Assembly (NCBI GenBank): GCA_024516035.1
Contig: CM044961.1
Coordinates: 3,896,702-3,960,701, forward strand
Direction: 5' to 3'
Origin: Bactericera cockerelli
Taxonomy: Eukaryota; Arthropoda; Insecta; Hemiptera; Triozidae
Length of the DNA stretch: 64,000 nt
Shown one piece after another: positions 20,681-32,627 of this stretch. Position numbers and translations under genes: made by a program. Position 1 is the first letter of the stretch; the number at the start of each line of letters is the position of its first letter. Under the pieces are notes generated by a model that had not been told where the DNA came from, made no database searches, and saw only the letters and a list, made by a program, of their open reading frames with translations.

Positions 20681-21207
20681 ACAGTCCTAGGAGAAGGTTC
20701 TTATATGAAATATAAAACATCTTTAATAAAATGTATGGAAGTCGAAGATCGATTAAAGGTTAATATATTATGAAGACGGAGCAGCCATTAATTATTATAT
20801 TGTAGATTAATAAATAAATAAAATAAATTATTATATACATATTTTTTTAAAAAAATATAAAAAAAACTAATAGAAAATTCTATGAACTCACCAGAAATTC
20901 AAAGCTGTTCAGATGTTTGTAAAGAGCTTAGACGCACGCGCAGCTAGTGAGTGGTGGTGTAACTTTCAGAGTCTGGTTTACAAAATCTGAAAAAAAAAAA
21001 AAAAAAAAAACTGAAATGGAATTGGAATAATCAAATATTTATTTTAAAATAATCAATACAGATATTAATCTGATTTTGTACAAGATGCCCATATATACTA
21101 TGTATTTATGTTGTGTGTAAATTTAATTGTACAAATAAAGGCTACATTACATTACAATCAATACAATGTTAGACCGGAAATAAGATTATTTTGTTTAAAG
21201 AGTAAAG

Positions 21208-21318
21208 TTAATCACAACTACTCAAACTCGCTTTACTAAATCTTCGCTGAAACCGGGACTTGAACCACCGAATTCCAGATTAAAGTCCGCTGCCTTATCG
21301 ATCAAGCTACTGAGGTGG
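21208..21318 (-). mobile_element. SINE family B, copy 3
   Basis: Minus-strand copy with intact head and body. A second, partial minus copy follows directly at 21333-21410, lacking the outer head. Confidence 0.65.
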
Positions 21319-21599
21319 GTTTGTTTAAGGAGTATTAACTCGCTTTACTAAATCCACGCTGAAACCGGGACTTGAACCACCGACCCGCAACCTCCAGGTT
21401 ACAAATTGTTTCAGTTACATATTACATGATTTGTTTTATCGATAAGCCGACTCCTAACTGGGAGGTCAGAGGTTCGAATCCGTAGTATGGTTATACTCTC
21501 CTGATACTTTCTCTTTCAGAAGTTTTCATAAGCTTAGAAGATAATGTTAAGAAATATTATTATTGTACAGATAAAAAGAACCATTTTTTTCAACTAAAT

Positions 21600-22089
21600 T
21601 CATTTCAGAGGAACAGATGTGGGGTTCATTAGGAACCCCTGCACCAACTACTTGTACCCGGAGTTATCTACTCTCCTAATACTTTCTTCCATATTATACT
21701 CTCCTATCTCCTAATGCTCTCTTCTTTATTATACTCTCCTAATACTCTCTGTCTGATTTCAGAGGAACAGATGTCTCTTCTGGAGAACGTGGGTTTCATC
21801 AGGAACCGCTGCACCAACTACTTGTATCCAGAGTTATCTACTCTCCTAATACTCTCTTCTTTCTTATACTCTCCTCATACTTTCTGTCTCATTTCAAAGG
21901 AACAGATGTCTCTTCTGGAGAACGTGGGTTTCATCAGGAACCGCTGCACCAACTACTTGTATCCGGAGTTATCTACTCTCCTAATACTCTCTTCTTTATT
22001 ATACTCCCCCTAATACTCTCTTCTTTATTATACTCTCCTAATACTCTCTTCTTTATTATACTCTCCTAATACTTTCCGTCTCATTTCAG
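21600..22089 (+). repeat. Tandem copies of exon-3 acceptor and exon start
   Basis: Three extra copies of atttcag|aggaacagatg plus up to about 70 bases of exon 3 precede the real exon: near 21609 (decayed, internal deletion), 21763 (acceptor intact) and 21898 (acceptor mutated from cagagg to caaagg). They alternate with intron pieces containing actctcctaatactctcttc. The second and third copies are in one open frame ending near 22013, so use of the intact upstream acceptor would extend and then truncate the protein. Confidence 0.88.
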
Positions 22090-22206
22090 AGGAACAGATG
22101 TCTCTTCTGGAGAACGTGGGTTTCATCAGGAACCGCTGCACCAACTACTTGTATCCAGAGTTCGACATCATGCGGGAGGAGGACGCAAAAGCCGACTGGC
22201 AACACC
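22090..22206 (+). CDS. Claudin-like gene exon 3 (end of first extracellular loop)
   Basis: 117 nt, phase 1 at both ends. Encodes EEQMSLLENVGFIRNRCTNY, then LYPEFDIMREEDAKADWQH. The Cys would be the partner of the exon-2 GIWTMC cysteine, the disulphide typical of this superfamily. Donor cacc|gtaagt at 22207. Confidence 0.88.
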
Positions 22207-22314
22207 GTAAGTTAGATTGAATTTAATAAAAAAAATGGGAACACCGAGGAAAAAACATCATGTTCATTACCTGATTATAAAACAAAGGCTGTTGAAGGAA
22301 AACAACTGATCATC

Positions 22315-22555
22315 ATCATAGGGTGGCGTCATCGTGAACGATGGTAGCCAGACAGTGGAGGAATTACTCAGCACTTCTACCACTGTCTTTACAAGGAGGC
22401 TAATAATTGACAAGGGCCCCCAGAACCAAGCCAATGCTGGTATACTCCCTATTTATAGTCCCCCAGCCAGACTGCTGGTCTCCTTCCTGTTTATAGTCCC
22501 CAGCCAGACTACTGGTCTACTACTCCCTGTTTATAGTTCCCCAGCCAGACAACTG
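22315..22555 (-). mobile_element. Family H repeat, copy 2
   Basis: Minus copy with a triplicated end: three versions of ctgtttatagtccccagcca near 22447-22550. Confidence 0.65.
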
Positions 22556-22994
22556 ATATCATTTTAAAACCCGTTGTACCCCCTTTGAAGTAATCGGATC
22601 GGTTCCAAGTACGGTCAGATATTAGAGAAGCTGGGATTTTAGAGGGTATAAATTCCGCACCCCAGGTCCGGATGAGTTGGACCTGGCTGTCTTAAAACAC
22701 GTTTTCATGCCATCCACACAAAAATACGACATTTACATTACCGAGCTAAAAAAATTCGATGGCAAGAATTCAAAAGAAAAGGTCAAATTCAGAAGTAATT
22801 CGTGGAGGAAAAATAAGGCCATTTCGTTGTGAGTCATTTACTTATGAGGAGAGAAGCCAAAAATTAACATTAGTTTTATTGAACTCGATTAATTACAGTG
22901 ACTCTTTGGTAAACCAAATGTAAACGTTATTTTTATTGAACTCGATTATTTAAAGAGTTTTTTCGTGTATGACTTTGGTTTTAGTTTGTCTAAT

Positions 22995-23130
22995 CACTTT
23001 GTGTTCATCACTTTCGTGATATTACAACTACTCAAACTCGCTGTACTAAATCTATGCTGAAACCGTCACTTGAACCACCGATCTCCAGGTTACAAGTCCG
23101 CTGCCTTATCGATGAAGCTACTGAGGTCGG
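22995..23130 (-). mobile_element. SINE family B, copy 5
   Basis: Full-length minus copy, from gacctcagtagc (head, right side) to gtgttcatcactttcgtgat (3' end, left side). Confidence 0.7.
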
Positions 23131-23215
23131 TTACACTTGGATTTTTTTAAACATGTACTTTGAATCTCGTATTTATTATACCATGTGATATTGCATTACA
23201 TGGTATAAAAAATTC

Positions 23216-23525
23216 AGCGCACGATTAGCTCAGTGGTTAAGCACTTGCTTGCCATGCGGAAGGTCCCGGGTTCGATCCCCGTCCCGACAAAAATTTGTAT
23301 TCTTAATTTGGTTACAATTGTTTGTAAGAGTTACCTTCCGGTGCGCTCGTGTTGACCCAGCACCTAAATGGGAAGTATTGTGTCACTTCTCGCCCATCAG
23401 AGGGGAGGCATACTACGGGATGGGCAGGCTACAACACATACCACAAGCGTCTACAGTAGCTCCTGTATCATGGCTACGAAATAAAAAAGCCTGTGAAACA
23501 CTCATCTTTTTTTTTTTAAAAAAAA
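23216..23525 (+). mobile_element. SINE family C, complete copy
   Basis: Best tRNA-like head of the family: gcgcacgattagctcagtgg (A box), then gtcccgggttcgatcccc (B box). Body and tail as in copy 1, ending gtgaaacactcatctttttt. Confidence 0.75.
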
Positions 23526-23869
23526 GGTACATTACATTGTAATGAAATGAAATGTAATGTAATGTACTGAATGTACTGTGCTACTACACTCGGATTTATT
23601 ACAACATGTACTATTAGGTCTATTAGTCGGATCATTGTGTAGACTAGGATTTGGAAAAATAAAAAAAGGGCCATGCCTCGGATGCAGCGCCTCGCCCTAC
23701 CTCAGAGAGCACTCAGGGGGAAATGAATGAGTCATCCGATTCATTCTCGGAATTGTTCGCCGTCGAAAGCTGACAGCTCGGTCAAGGTCAAGGTCGGGAT
23801 CCGACACGTCAACAACTGACCTGATGGCGGAGTGGAATGTGACCTCCCCATGCAGGGAGGGGGGAGGGA

Positions 23870-24290
23870 TGTATAGGGTGGAGGAGGGAGAGAGAGCGGG
23901 AAAGGAAGATGGAGAGAGGGAGATAGAGAGACGGAGGGGGAGGGGAGGGGAGGGGAGGGAGAGAGAAAGAAAAAGTACATAGATGAGAAACAAAGGAGTT
24001 GATTATATCCCTCCTTTAAGAGGAGAGAGAGGGAGGAAGAGAGAGAGAGAGAGAGGAAGAAAGAGAGAGAGGAAGAGAGAGAGAGAGAGAGAAAGAGAGG
24101 AAAAGAGAGGGAGATAAAAAAGGAATAGAGAAGGTGATTATATCCCTCTTTTAAGTGGAGAAGGAGGGAGAAAATGAGGAAAAGGAAGGAGGAAAGAGAA
24201 TTTTAATACAAAGAAAGGGAGAAAGGGAAGGAAAAATTGAGCAGAGGGAAGAAGGAAAGAGGAATTTAAAACCAAGAAAGGAAGAGAAGG
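23870..24290. repeat. Purine-rich GA/GGA tract
   Basis: Two tracts, each introduced by gattatatccctc(c/t)tttaag (24001 and 24135), indicating a duplication of about 135 bp including unique flank. Confidence 0.75.
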
Positions 24291-24562
24291 GAATTGAAAC
24301 ACAAGGAAACTCGGAAGTTAGTTAAGGGTTTTCCACGACATACTCTAGGTCGAGTATTAATTACCCTGCAAACTGCTTCATTTCACACCCACCACTTCTC
24401 ACCTTGACTAGTGTGAAGAAAACTTAATGAGTGTGAATAGGACTTAAGGGGTGTGAAAAATAGAAGAAGGAAGAGTGCTTCCTTCCAGACCTGTCAGTCT
24501 CTCTCATTCACTCTCTTCTCCTGTGATTTAATGTTGGTGTTAAAATAGAAGAAGGCTACCAG

Positions 24563-24765
24563 TGTTCACTGGTAGTCAAGTGGTTAACGCGCTAGTCTGG
24601 TAATCCAGGTAGCGTAGGGATCCGTTGATTCGAATCCCAACAAGTACATGAAATTTTCCTCATTAATTTGAGTTTGTGACCACATAATAGTAAGACTCTG
24701 AGAGTTAGGTGGCAGAACATGTTTTGAGATATAACCTCACCTAACGGTTTTTTTTTCACAAAATG
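24563..24765 (+). mobile_element. SINE family A, copy 3
   Basis: Complete: head ggtagtcaagtggttaacgc, B box gattcgaatccc, tail hairpin decayed (acatgttttgagatat). Immediately followed by the inverted-repeat element at 24793. Confidence 0.7.
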
Positions 24766-24792
24766 ATTTTTATTATTATTATTTCTATTATC

Positions 24793-25755
24793 TGGGTCAT
24801 TTTCATTTATCTTGGGCAATTGGATTTTTTCAAGTCATGAACGTTACCTTTTTCCTAAACAATTTTTAGGCTCAGAAGACTAAGACAAATACCTTTGAGC
24901 AAAAGCTTTCATTTAGAGTATTTCTAGCAGCTACCTCTTCACACAAAATTACAAAAACTCAACGTACCAGGTAACGTTCACGACCACGGGTAACGTTCAT
25001 GACGGTAACGTTCATGAGTAACACGCCACTAAAACAATCTTTTCTCAATAAAAGAATATTCACTTTACAAAAAAAAATATTTGATTGGAAAGAGGACCTG
25101 CAGAAGAATTAAAGAAATACATTATATATTAAAGAATCATTACAATTTATTTAAAAAACCGCGTAACGTTCTTGTCAAAAAAAATTAGACCCACCATTGT
25201 CCCTCACTGTACTCCATCCAACATCCAACTGACAGGAAATTTCAAAACAAAAACAATGTCATCTGTAAGAAGCAAAATGGCGGCAGCTGCTAGCTTCTCA
25301 TTCTAAGGGTTTTTCAAAATGGTTTACATTTTTTTGGGGGTAACATTCATGACGGAGATTTTTTTTTCTTCGTAGGGACACAACTTTACACGTCTGTAGA
25401 ATGAGGTGAACATTATTATTTTTATGAAAACTAATGGTCACATCCTAAATAAACTGTATTTTTCTCATTTATATTGGATTTTGGTGAAAATAATGGGGAA
25501 AAATACATTTTTTTCTATCAGACACAGTAAAATCTTAGACTAAGGGACACCTAAAATATCATGAACGTTACTTACATAACTGGCAATTTTGAGTCTCCAC
25601 ATTAGTTTAAAAGACAATTTATTATTGTAATTTATAAAAAAAATTGTTTCCTATGTGATCAAATAGATTTTAGTCATATATCCCTATTATTTTCACATTT
25701 ATTAAAGGAGAAAGGTTGCGGACATGATATGCCCAAGATAAATGAAAATGACCCA
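24793..25755. mobile_element. DNA transposon remnant with perfect 26-bp terminal inverted repeats
   Basis: The left end starts tgggtcattttcatttatct (then tgggca); the right end is its exact inverse. The interior holds six or more copies of AACGTTCATGA or its inverse near both ends (24838, 24968, 25001, 25010, 25337, 25560), a likely subterminal transposase-binding motif. No transposase frame. Superfamily unclear because the target duplication could not be resolved. Confidence 0.8.
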
Positions 25756-26480
25756 TCTATCTAATAAAGAATTAAATGATAATAATAATACATAATTAAT
25801 GTACCTCAAGATTGGCTTTCTACATTTCACACCAAACCCAACATAAATGATTCAAAAACTATACCGTACTATGCTCTTTGATACTGTCAAACATCCTTGA
25901 ACTGTGTCCTTCAGCCATTTGTTTCAGTAAAACTTTCATGGATAAAAAATAGAAAGCTCTCTTCTCCCACTTTTTTTTATTTTCCATTACTTATAAACTA
26001 TATGTATAAGATATAGAAAGCTATAAGGTATATATGGTAAGTATTGTTTTCTATCCCGTTCGAAACGTTATTAATACATCATTTAACTTTGCGAGCAATA
26101 CCTAAAAGTTGACCACTTCTCGTCAGAGCCTTGAACTCGGGAGGTACTTAGTGCTGTGGAAGAACAGAAAAGTTTGACAAGTGGTGTAACCAAAATTTTC
26201 TTGCTCTTTTCTTCTTCTTCTTTCCTATCTATGTATCGTCCTTTCTCCAGGACTTTTGCTTTTTACTTTATCCTCTTCTCAAAACCTCTTTTTTTTTCTC
26301 TCACTCACCCACTATGTCTCACAAACTCTTTTTTTCTTTTTTACACACTCACTCACACATAACCTCTTTATCTCTTTCACACTCACTCATACTCCTTTTC
26401 GCACACACTCACACATAAACACAGAATTTATCTTACCTGCTACAGAGTAAACAAGGCTCTGCTCATGTTTCAGTTAACAC
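25756..26480. other. No feature seen (intron 3)
   Basis: AT-rich, then a CT-rich stretch with cactcactcacac repeats (26300-26420). No SINE or exon recognised. Confidence 0.35.
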
Positions 26481-26574
26481 TCCAGGATGGGTTTCACGAG
26501 CCACTATCTACTTGTATATCTCCCTGGACCCTTGTGTGGTTTACTGGTACAAGACAGAGGTAAGCGAGTAATGA

Positions 26575-26890
26575 AACCGAGAGAGAGAAAAACAGAGAGA
26601 AAAAAAAGAGAGAGGGGAGAGAGAAAAGAGAGAGACGGGGAGAGAGGGGAGAGAGAAAAGAGAGAGACGGGGAGAGAGGGGAGAGAGAAAAGAGAGAGAC
26701 GGGGATAGAGGGGAGAGAGAAGCGAGAAACAGAGAAGAGAAAGATATAGAGGGAGTACAAGAGAGAGAGAGATAAAGGATTGGGAGGGACAGAGAGAGAA
26801 AAAGAAATGGATTTGGAGGGAGGGAGAGAGAAGAGAAATAATTGGGAGGGAGAGAGAGAGAGAAAGGAAAGGATTGGGAGGGAGAGGAAG
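26575..26890. repeat. GA-rich tract with a 39-bp tandem unit
   Basis: A unit containing agagagacggggagagaggg repeats about three times (26625-26715), then degenerates into longer GA units with attgggaggga. Confidence 0.8.
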
Positions 26891-27189
26891 AGACTTGTCG
26901 GCAAACTGTCCGCAGAACAACATACTACTCCCCCAAGAGACTACAACTCCCCATTGAGAATTGCTCTCGACGCTTCGACTACGCTTACTTCCTCAATAAA
27001 CTATTCTCTTCAATGTGATCTTCTCTTGTTGACGGCAAAATACTTCCTCTAAAGTTCGATAAAGAATGGCAAGGAAAATATTCACAAAACTATTTCGAGT
27101 TATTAGTATTTGGAAGAAATATACAATACTTTCCTTATTATAAGATAAGAAAAGTAAAAATTCAGTAATATTGTAACATAATATTAACT

Positions 27190-27392
27190 CTCTTTAGTGG
27201 AAAGTAACCACTAGGGGAAGTTAATGCTCAGAGCATCTTCTGCCACCTAACCCTCAGTCTCATTATTATGATGTCACAAACTCAAATTAATAAGGAAAAT
27301 TTCATGCACTGGGTGGGATTCGAAACAACGGATCCCTACGCTAGCTGGATTACCAGACCAGCGCGTTAACCACTTGACCACCAGTGCACGGT
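27190..27392 (-). mobile_element. SINE family A, copy 4
   Basis: Complete minus copy, head at the right end (cagtgcacggtt), poly(TAT) side at the left. Confidence 0.7.
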
Positions 27393-27537
27393 TATAACAT
27401 AACTAGTGTGAAGCACGTAAATACGACATCTTTTTTTCTTCTCCTTTTCTTCTTCTAAAGTCTTTGTTAACGTCTTACTAAGTAATTTGAAACGTGAGTC
27501 ACTCAGCAAAAGTCGGTCTCAACAAGCGTTGCTTAAC

Positions 27538-27625
27538 TTTATTGATCATCCGACCGGGGATCGAACTCAGGCTCTCTGGACTACGGGCAGTAGTCACAAC
27601 CGTTACGCCACGGAGGCTGGCGTAA
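27538..27625 (-). mobile_element. tRNA-derived SINE head, family G
   Basis: ccagcctccgtggcgtaacg head and gagttcgatccccgg B box on the minus strand; body absent. Confidence 0.6.
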
Positions 27626-27939
27626 CGGTAGGGAATACAAATCAATACAAAAAAGAAATAAAAATTTCTCTCACAATCGCAAATTTTAACCCAGGACATG
27701 AAATAAAAGGACAACTTGATACGAAATGCACGAACTGCAGACAGGCAGACACAATAAAAACAAGTTCAATACAATACTTTCCTTATTATAGTACAAGGAA
27801 AGTAAAAACGGAGCAAAAAAAAAATTCATCGAAATCCGTTCAGTAGTTCCCGAGATTTGCGCGTTACAAGGAATAATTTTAACAGACAGAAAGACACAAA
27901 ATCAAAATTAATCAGGAGATAATGAAACGTCCAGATATG

Positions 27940-28612
27940 TGAAAAAAATCTGGTGTAAACATCACACGACTTTCCTTATCCCCCAAAAAGAAGTCGAATT
28001 CCACCACTGGTGACTCAACGGTAACAGATAGCTAAAAATCAATGCAAAATTCGTAATCAACACTTCAAAATCATTGAATTTGATATGTCACAACCCCCTT
28101 CTAGGTTGAATAATAAAAAAGTTAGTCAAACCGGGTCCCCCCCAAATTACCGGTAAATTGGGGCCGAGGTCCAAAAAGTTCAAGATATCAAAAAAATGAT
28201 CAGAATAGACTCCTATTATTTTTTTATTCTAAGAAAATGTTGTTCTCGAACTTTTTTTGTATCTTTAACCAATTTAAAGAAATGGCGCTTCCGGCTAATA
28301 TTCTGCGGCCCTGCGGCCGCAGAATGCGGCCGATTTCAACCAAAAGTTTCGTGGTTCGTCTGGTGTATAAAATTAGTTACCATACCAAATTTCAAGTCTA
28401 TATCTCTTACAGTTCTTGAGTTATCCTGTTCACAGACAGACATACAGACAGACGGACAGACAGACAGACAGACAGACGTACGGACCAATGGCTGAAAACC
28501 ACTTTTTTGGTATCCTGAGGCTATGATTCGTCCAGAAATGTGAAAAGCTGGGTAGGTCAAATTTTCGACGAATACAATACTTTCCTTATTATAGGATAAG
28601 GAAAGTAAAAAT
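27940..28612 (+). repeat. Family K repeat, copy 3
   Basis: Near-complete copy, including a gcggccctgcggccgcagaa hairpin near 28307 and a (GACA)n run at 28435-28475, ending in the tttccttattatag/gataaggaaag hairpin. A lone K hairpin also occurs at 27765-27810 and 30318-30357. Confidence 0.78.
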
Positions 28613-28946
28613 TGAAATCGGAGCAAAAAAATATTATTATTTTTTACAAAAATGAATAAATAACTTTCTAATATTATAAATTTCTCGGAAGTAAAATTGA
28701 AATCAGAGCAAAATAATATCTTTTTGACATTTTCATGTCTTTGCTCTGGCACATAACCAAAATTATGTGACGAAATTATGTAACGAAATTATGTAACGAA
28801 ATATTAAATTATAAAAAGAGAGAAGAGAAAAAGTATGTGTCATGCGCACAATACGAAATTTGGTCAGTTAAGTTTTAGACCTTGAATAGTAAAGATGAAA
28901 ATGTCCCAATGGTTGCAGACTCGTATGCAAGCGTTTTTGCGTAGTA

Positions 28947-29060
28947 GTCACTGTGGCAGAGTGAGTTAGCGCGCTAGGCATTGCACACATGGTGACCTGG
29001 GTTCGATTCCCAGCGGGGGAGGATTTTTTATCTCTTTACCTCTCTGTTTCTATTCTATTC
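28947..29060 (+). mobile_element. SINE family F, truncated copy
   Basis: Head ggcagagtgagttagcgcgc and B box gggttcgattccc; lost after about 110 bp. Confidence 0.6.
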
Positions 29061-29076
29061 TATAAAGCGTAAAATA

Positions 29077-30124
29077 CAGTAGAAATCGTTTATAACGAAC
29101 TTCAAGGGACCGGACAGATTTGTTCCTTATAGTCGATTTTCACTATAACCGATATATCGGCTATAAGGAACAAGTTCACTATATCCGATATGTATCGCTT
29201 ATAGAGAACAATGTACGTTATAAGGGAACTTCGTAAGACATGAAAAATGTACAATTATGTATGAATGTAGGTACATTCATAATCCACTAATTCAAAATCT
29301 GAAACAATACTATCTTTTAGGTGCTAATAAAATGATCTAAATCAGACAGATCACTCATCTACTCCTTGACAAAAATCTGCATAACTAGAATGGGAACAAA
29401 ATCACGAAAATAAATTATATCAAATAAAACAAAATATTGAAGTTTGGAAAACATCATTTAATAAAAAAAGAACACTCGAGACAGCACTAGCAAGAATAAG
29501 AATTGGTCATTCAAATCTAACGCATGTTCATCTAATGAAGAAAGAAGTTCCCCCCTTTGTGAATGTGGACATCTGATCTCAATAAATCATATTCTTATTT
29601 CTTGTCCAATTTTAGAACCCTTGAGAAAAAGAGTGTTTGGTCATACTCCAATCTATCTCTCAGAAGTACTTAAGGACTGTGATAAAAATTCAAAAAATAC
29701 ATTGAAATTTTTTCAATTTTCTAAATTATTAAAATTAATCTAGCATTCATATAAATAACCTTTAAAAATGTACAATAATGGCTAGGCTAATGCTGCTCGA
29801 TGTATTTTCATTATAGGATATATTTTATGTATTCACTGTAATGTTTTTTGAAAATAAATAAATAAAAATAAAAATCTGCATAACTAAACATGTTTTCTGT
29901 TTTACTCACAGAGCATCAAAATGAATTTTGTACGTTAGAACCGATAGAAAGTAGCCACGGGACTTGAGAATTTGTTCGCTAAAGCCGATATTGTTCCTAA
30001 TAGCCGATGTTTGTTATAAATGATACCAATGTTAATTTTCCATAAGAATCCAAGGGACCGGAGATTTTGTTTGCTATAGCCGATTGTTCCTTATAAACGG
30101 TGTCGTTATAAACGATTTCTACTG
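29077..30124. mobile_element. pogo/Tigger-like MITE, interrupted copy
   Basis: Inverted relative to the copy at 13503. TIR CAGTAGAAATCGTTTATAAC at the left, inverse at the right, TA on both sides. Split by a retroelement insertion at 29388-29869. Confidence 0.85.
29388..29869 (+). mobile_element. Jockey/R1-like LINE 3' fragment with 17-bp target duplication
   Basis: An insert of 482 bp flanked by identical 17-bp repeats, aaaaatctgcataacta (29371-29387 and 29870-29886). The uninterrupted site is present in the copy at 13503-14053. The insert encodes the C-terminal end typical of LINE RNase-H-bearing ORFs (LARIRIGHSNLTHVHLMKKE then PPLCECGHLISINHILISCP), a stop, and an A-rich (AAAT)n tail. Confidence 0.85.
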
Positions 30125-30552
30125 TATATAAATAATTTTAAATGTTCTGCGGAGGAAAAAATGCTTTAGGATTAATTTTGGGCCAGTAGAGTAAAAGAAA
30201 CTGATGGTATCCATATGGACTCATTGCCAAGATAACTCATCTATTTTTTACAAAACAAAAACGAACACAATACTTCCGATTTCTAATATTAGAAATTTCT
30301 CGGAAGTAACAAGTTCAATACAATACTTTCCTTATTATAGGACAAAGAAAGTAAAAATGGAGAGAGAAAAAAAAACAACCGAAAATTTCCCTCACAAATA
30401 ATAGAAAAGTTAAAGAAGCTACTTTATCCTTCTTCCTCTCTCTCTCGCCTTCCTTTGTACCATCGAAATTGGAACAAGTAAAATTTCAATTCTCAATACT
30501 ATACTTGCTAAAGATTGCGAGGTAATGTTTGAAGTCTCTGTGGGGTAATATA

Positions 30553-30855
30553 CAGTATGTTTCTGAAAGATGGCCGTCGTCACCCCCTCGTAACTTTTGA
30601 ACGCGATAGAATTTTTTAATTCTGTAAAGTTCTAAGAATAGGAAGTGCCCTATGGCCCATTCCTGATGTGGTCATGCGTAAAATTAGCGAGAAAAATTAA
30701 AAAAAAATATGGCCCAAAGGACAGAAGGGCCGACCGGGGGCCAAAATAAGTATGAACACAGGATGGGCCAAAGACGATTCCTATCCTTAGAACTTTACTG
30801 AGAAATTCCATCGCGTAAGTTACGAGGGGGTGGCCACCTTTCAAGAAACATCCTG
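30553..30855. mobile_element. MITE with TA target site
   Basis: Ends CAGTATGTTTCTGAAAGATG and its approximate inverse (cacctttcaagaaacatcctg), flanked by TA. Inner arms share ccccctcgtaac(t/g)t. Confidence 0.7.
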
Positions 30856-30959
30856 TATACCTGTGTACGGTATTATAGGAAATACACATATAGGTATGTA
30901 TATCTGTACGGTAAATTGTGTGGGGGGTACGATAAAACCAAAGGAAATTGTATACAACA

Positions 30960-31515
30960 TCCGCAGGGAAAGTGGGAGAGAGATAGAGGATAAGGTAAAA
31001 TAATAAATAGACACTAAGAGTAAGAGAGAGAGGGGAAAGATAGAGAGTCAAAGATATAAAGTAAAGAGGAAGAAGAAAGATATGCGGGAGAGAGGAGAAG
31101 GAAATATAGGGAGGAGAGAGAAAAATGATAGAGAAAGAAGGATGAAATGATATGTGGGAGGGAGCGAAGAAGGGGAAGATAGGGAGGCAAGGAGAAAGGA
31201 AAAGAGAGATAAAGTAAGAAAGATAAGGAGGGAGGGAGGAAGGAAGAGAGAGATAAAGTAAGAAAGATAGGGAGGAGGAAGGAAGGGGAAAGATAGGGAG
31301 AGTAAGAGCGGAAGGAAGAAAGATAAGCGGGCGGGAGCGAAGAAAGGGAAAAATAGGGAGGGAGGGAGGAAGAGAGAGAGAGAGATAAAGTAAGAAAGAT
31401 AAGCGGGAAGGAAGGGGTGGGAGAGAGAGATAAAGTAAGAGAGGAAGAATGAAAGATATACGGAAGGGAGCGAAGAAGGGGCAAGATAGGGAGAAAGAGA
31501 GAGATAAAGCTAGAA
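30960..31515. repeat. Purine-rich tandem, GGGAGGGAG/AGATAAAGTAAG unit
   Basis: Degenerate units of about 60-100 bp, each with agagataaagtaagaaagat. Long Ser/Leu/Pro frames on the minus strand are repeat translation. Confidence 0.75.
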
Positions 31516-31519
31516 GGAA

Positions 31520-31960
31520 AAGAAAATAAAGGTATAAGGCGTATAATGAAGGTAAGAAGAAACTAGAAGGTAATGAAATACATGAATAATTTTGTACCTC
31601 CCGCTACAACAACAGTTACACGGTGCGTCTTTTTCCCTTCCCGGAAGGTAATGTAGAAATAGAAAACAAGGTAATATTAAAAAACATTTCTTTTCGTACA
31701 AATTAGTATTTCAAGGTGAGGAGGATAAGATTTGGTCTACTTTGTTTGCCCGAATTTTTTTACCAAAGTAAAATCTTTCATTTTCTCAAGCCGCATCAGC
31801 AGTTGAACTACTTTCGGTTCTCTAAAAAAAAACATGGATTTAAAAAAAGACTTTAATTTTTGGGAGTTATATGAACTGAAAAAAATTGAGGGTTTTTTCG
31901 TGTGTTCAAACGAGGTTCATAAAATCGGATATCTACTGAACAATCATTTAGTTACAGTCC
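31520..31960. other. No feature seen (intron 3)
   Basis: AT-rich, no repeat family or splice context recognised. Confidence 0.35.
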
Positions 31961-31965
31961 AAAAA

Positions 31966-32460
31966 AACGAGTACTTTTAGTCAAGTGGTTAACGCGCTAG
32001 TCCGGTAAGGATCCGTTGGTACGAATTCCAACTAGTGTATGAATTTTTTTTTTTTTTTTAAAGATTAGTGTTTCACAGCCGTAGCCATGAAACAGGAGCT
32101 ACTGTAGACGCCTGAGGTCTGTGTTGTAACCTACCCATCCCGTAGTATGCCTCCCCTCCGATGGGCGAGAAGTGAAACAATACTTCCCATTTAGGTGCTG
32201 GGTCAACACGAGCGCACCGGAAGGTATCCCTTACAAAAAATTGTAACCAAATTAAGAATACAAATTTTTGTCGGCACGGGGGATCGAACCCGGGACCTTC
32301 CGCATGGCAAGCGAGTGCTTAACCACTGAGCTAATTTCCTCATTTATTTGAGTTTTTGACCACATAATAATAAGACTCTGAGGGTTATGCGATAGAAAAT
32401 GCTCTGAGCATTAACCTCGGCTGATGGTTACCTTCCACTAAAGGGTGTTATTATTGTTAG
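31966..32460 (+). mobile_element. SINE family A, copy 5, split by SINE C
   Basis: Head and B-box part at 31966-32048 (tagtcaagtggttaacgcgc); body and tail at 32338-32460. The break is filled by a minus-strand family C SINE. Confidence 0.7.
32050..32337 (-). mobile_element. SINE family C nested in SINE A
   Basis: Complete minus copy, including the T run (its A-rich 3' end) at 32048-32062 and the tRNA-like head at 32270-32337. Confidence 0.72.
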
Positions 32461-32517
32461 TACTTCTATCATGATGTATGAAGAGTTGAGAGAATTTATC
32501 ATTTTCCATCTCCCCAG

Positions 32518-32582
32518 GGATGCAGAATCTGTCCATATCCTGCGCTCTGGTGTGCCTCATCATACTCGGATCTTCGGCACTG
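32518..32582 (+). pseudogene. Duplicated start of exon 4 with intact acceptor
   Basis: 65 bases identical to the start of the real exon 4 except one substitution (atcatactc for atcattctc), preceded by the same catctccccag acceptor. The real exon lies 110 bp downstream. The copy ends at cactggtc and runs into intron-like sequence with no donor. Confidence 0.85.
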
Positions 32583-32627
32583 GTCTTATATCATGATAAT
32601 AACATGTACTTATATCCATCTCCCCAG

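Noticed and set aside
23216..23300. tRNA gene candidates at the heads of SINE families A, B, C, D, F and G
   Set aside because: A and B boxes are present, but the cloverleaf stems do not all pair and a shared non-tRNA body follows. Only 52437-52508 passes as a real tRNA gene.
24792..25755. Coding gene between the 26-bp inverted repeats
   Set aside because: No frame above about 70 codons and no splice pattern; non-autonomous element.
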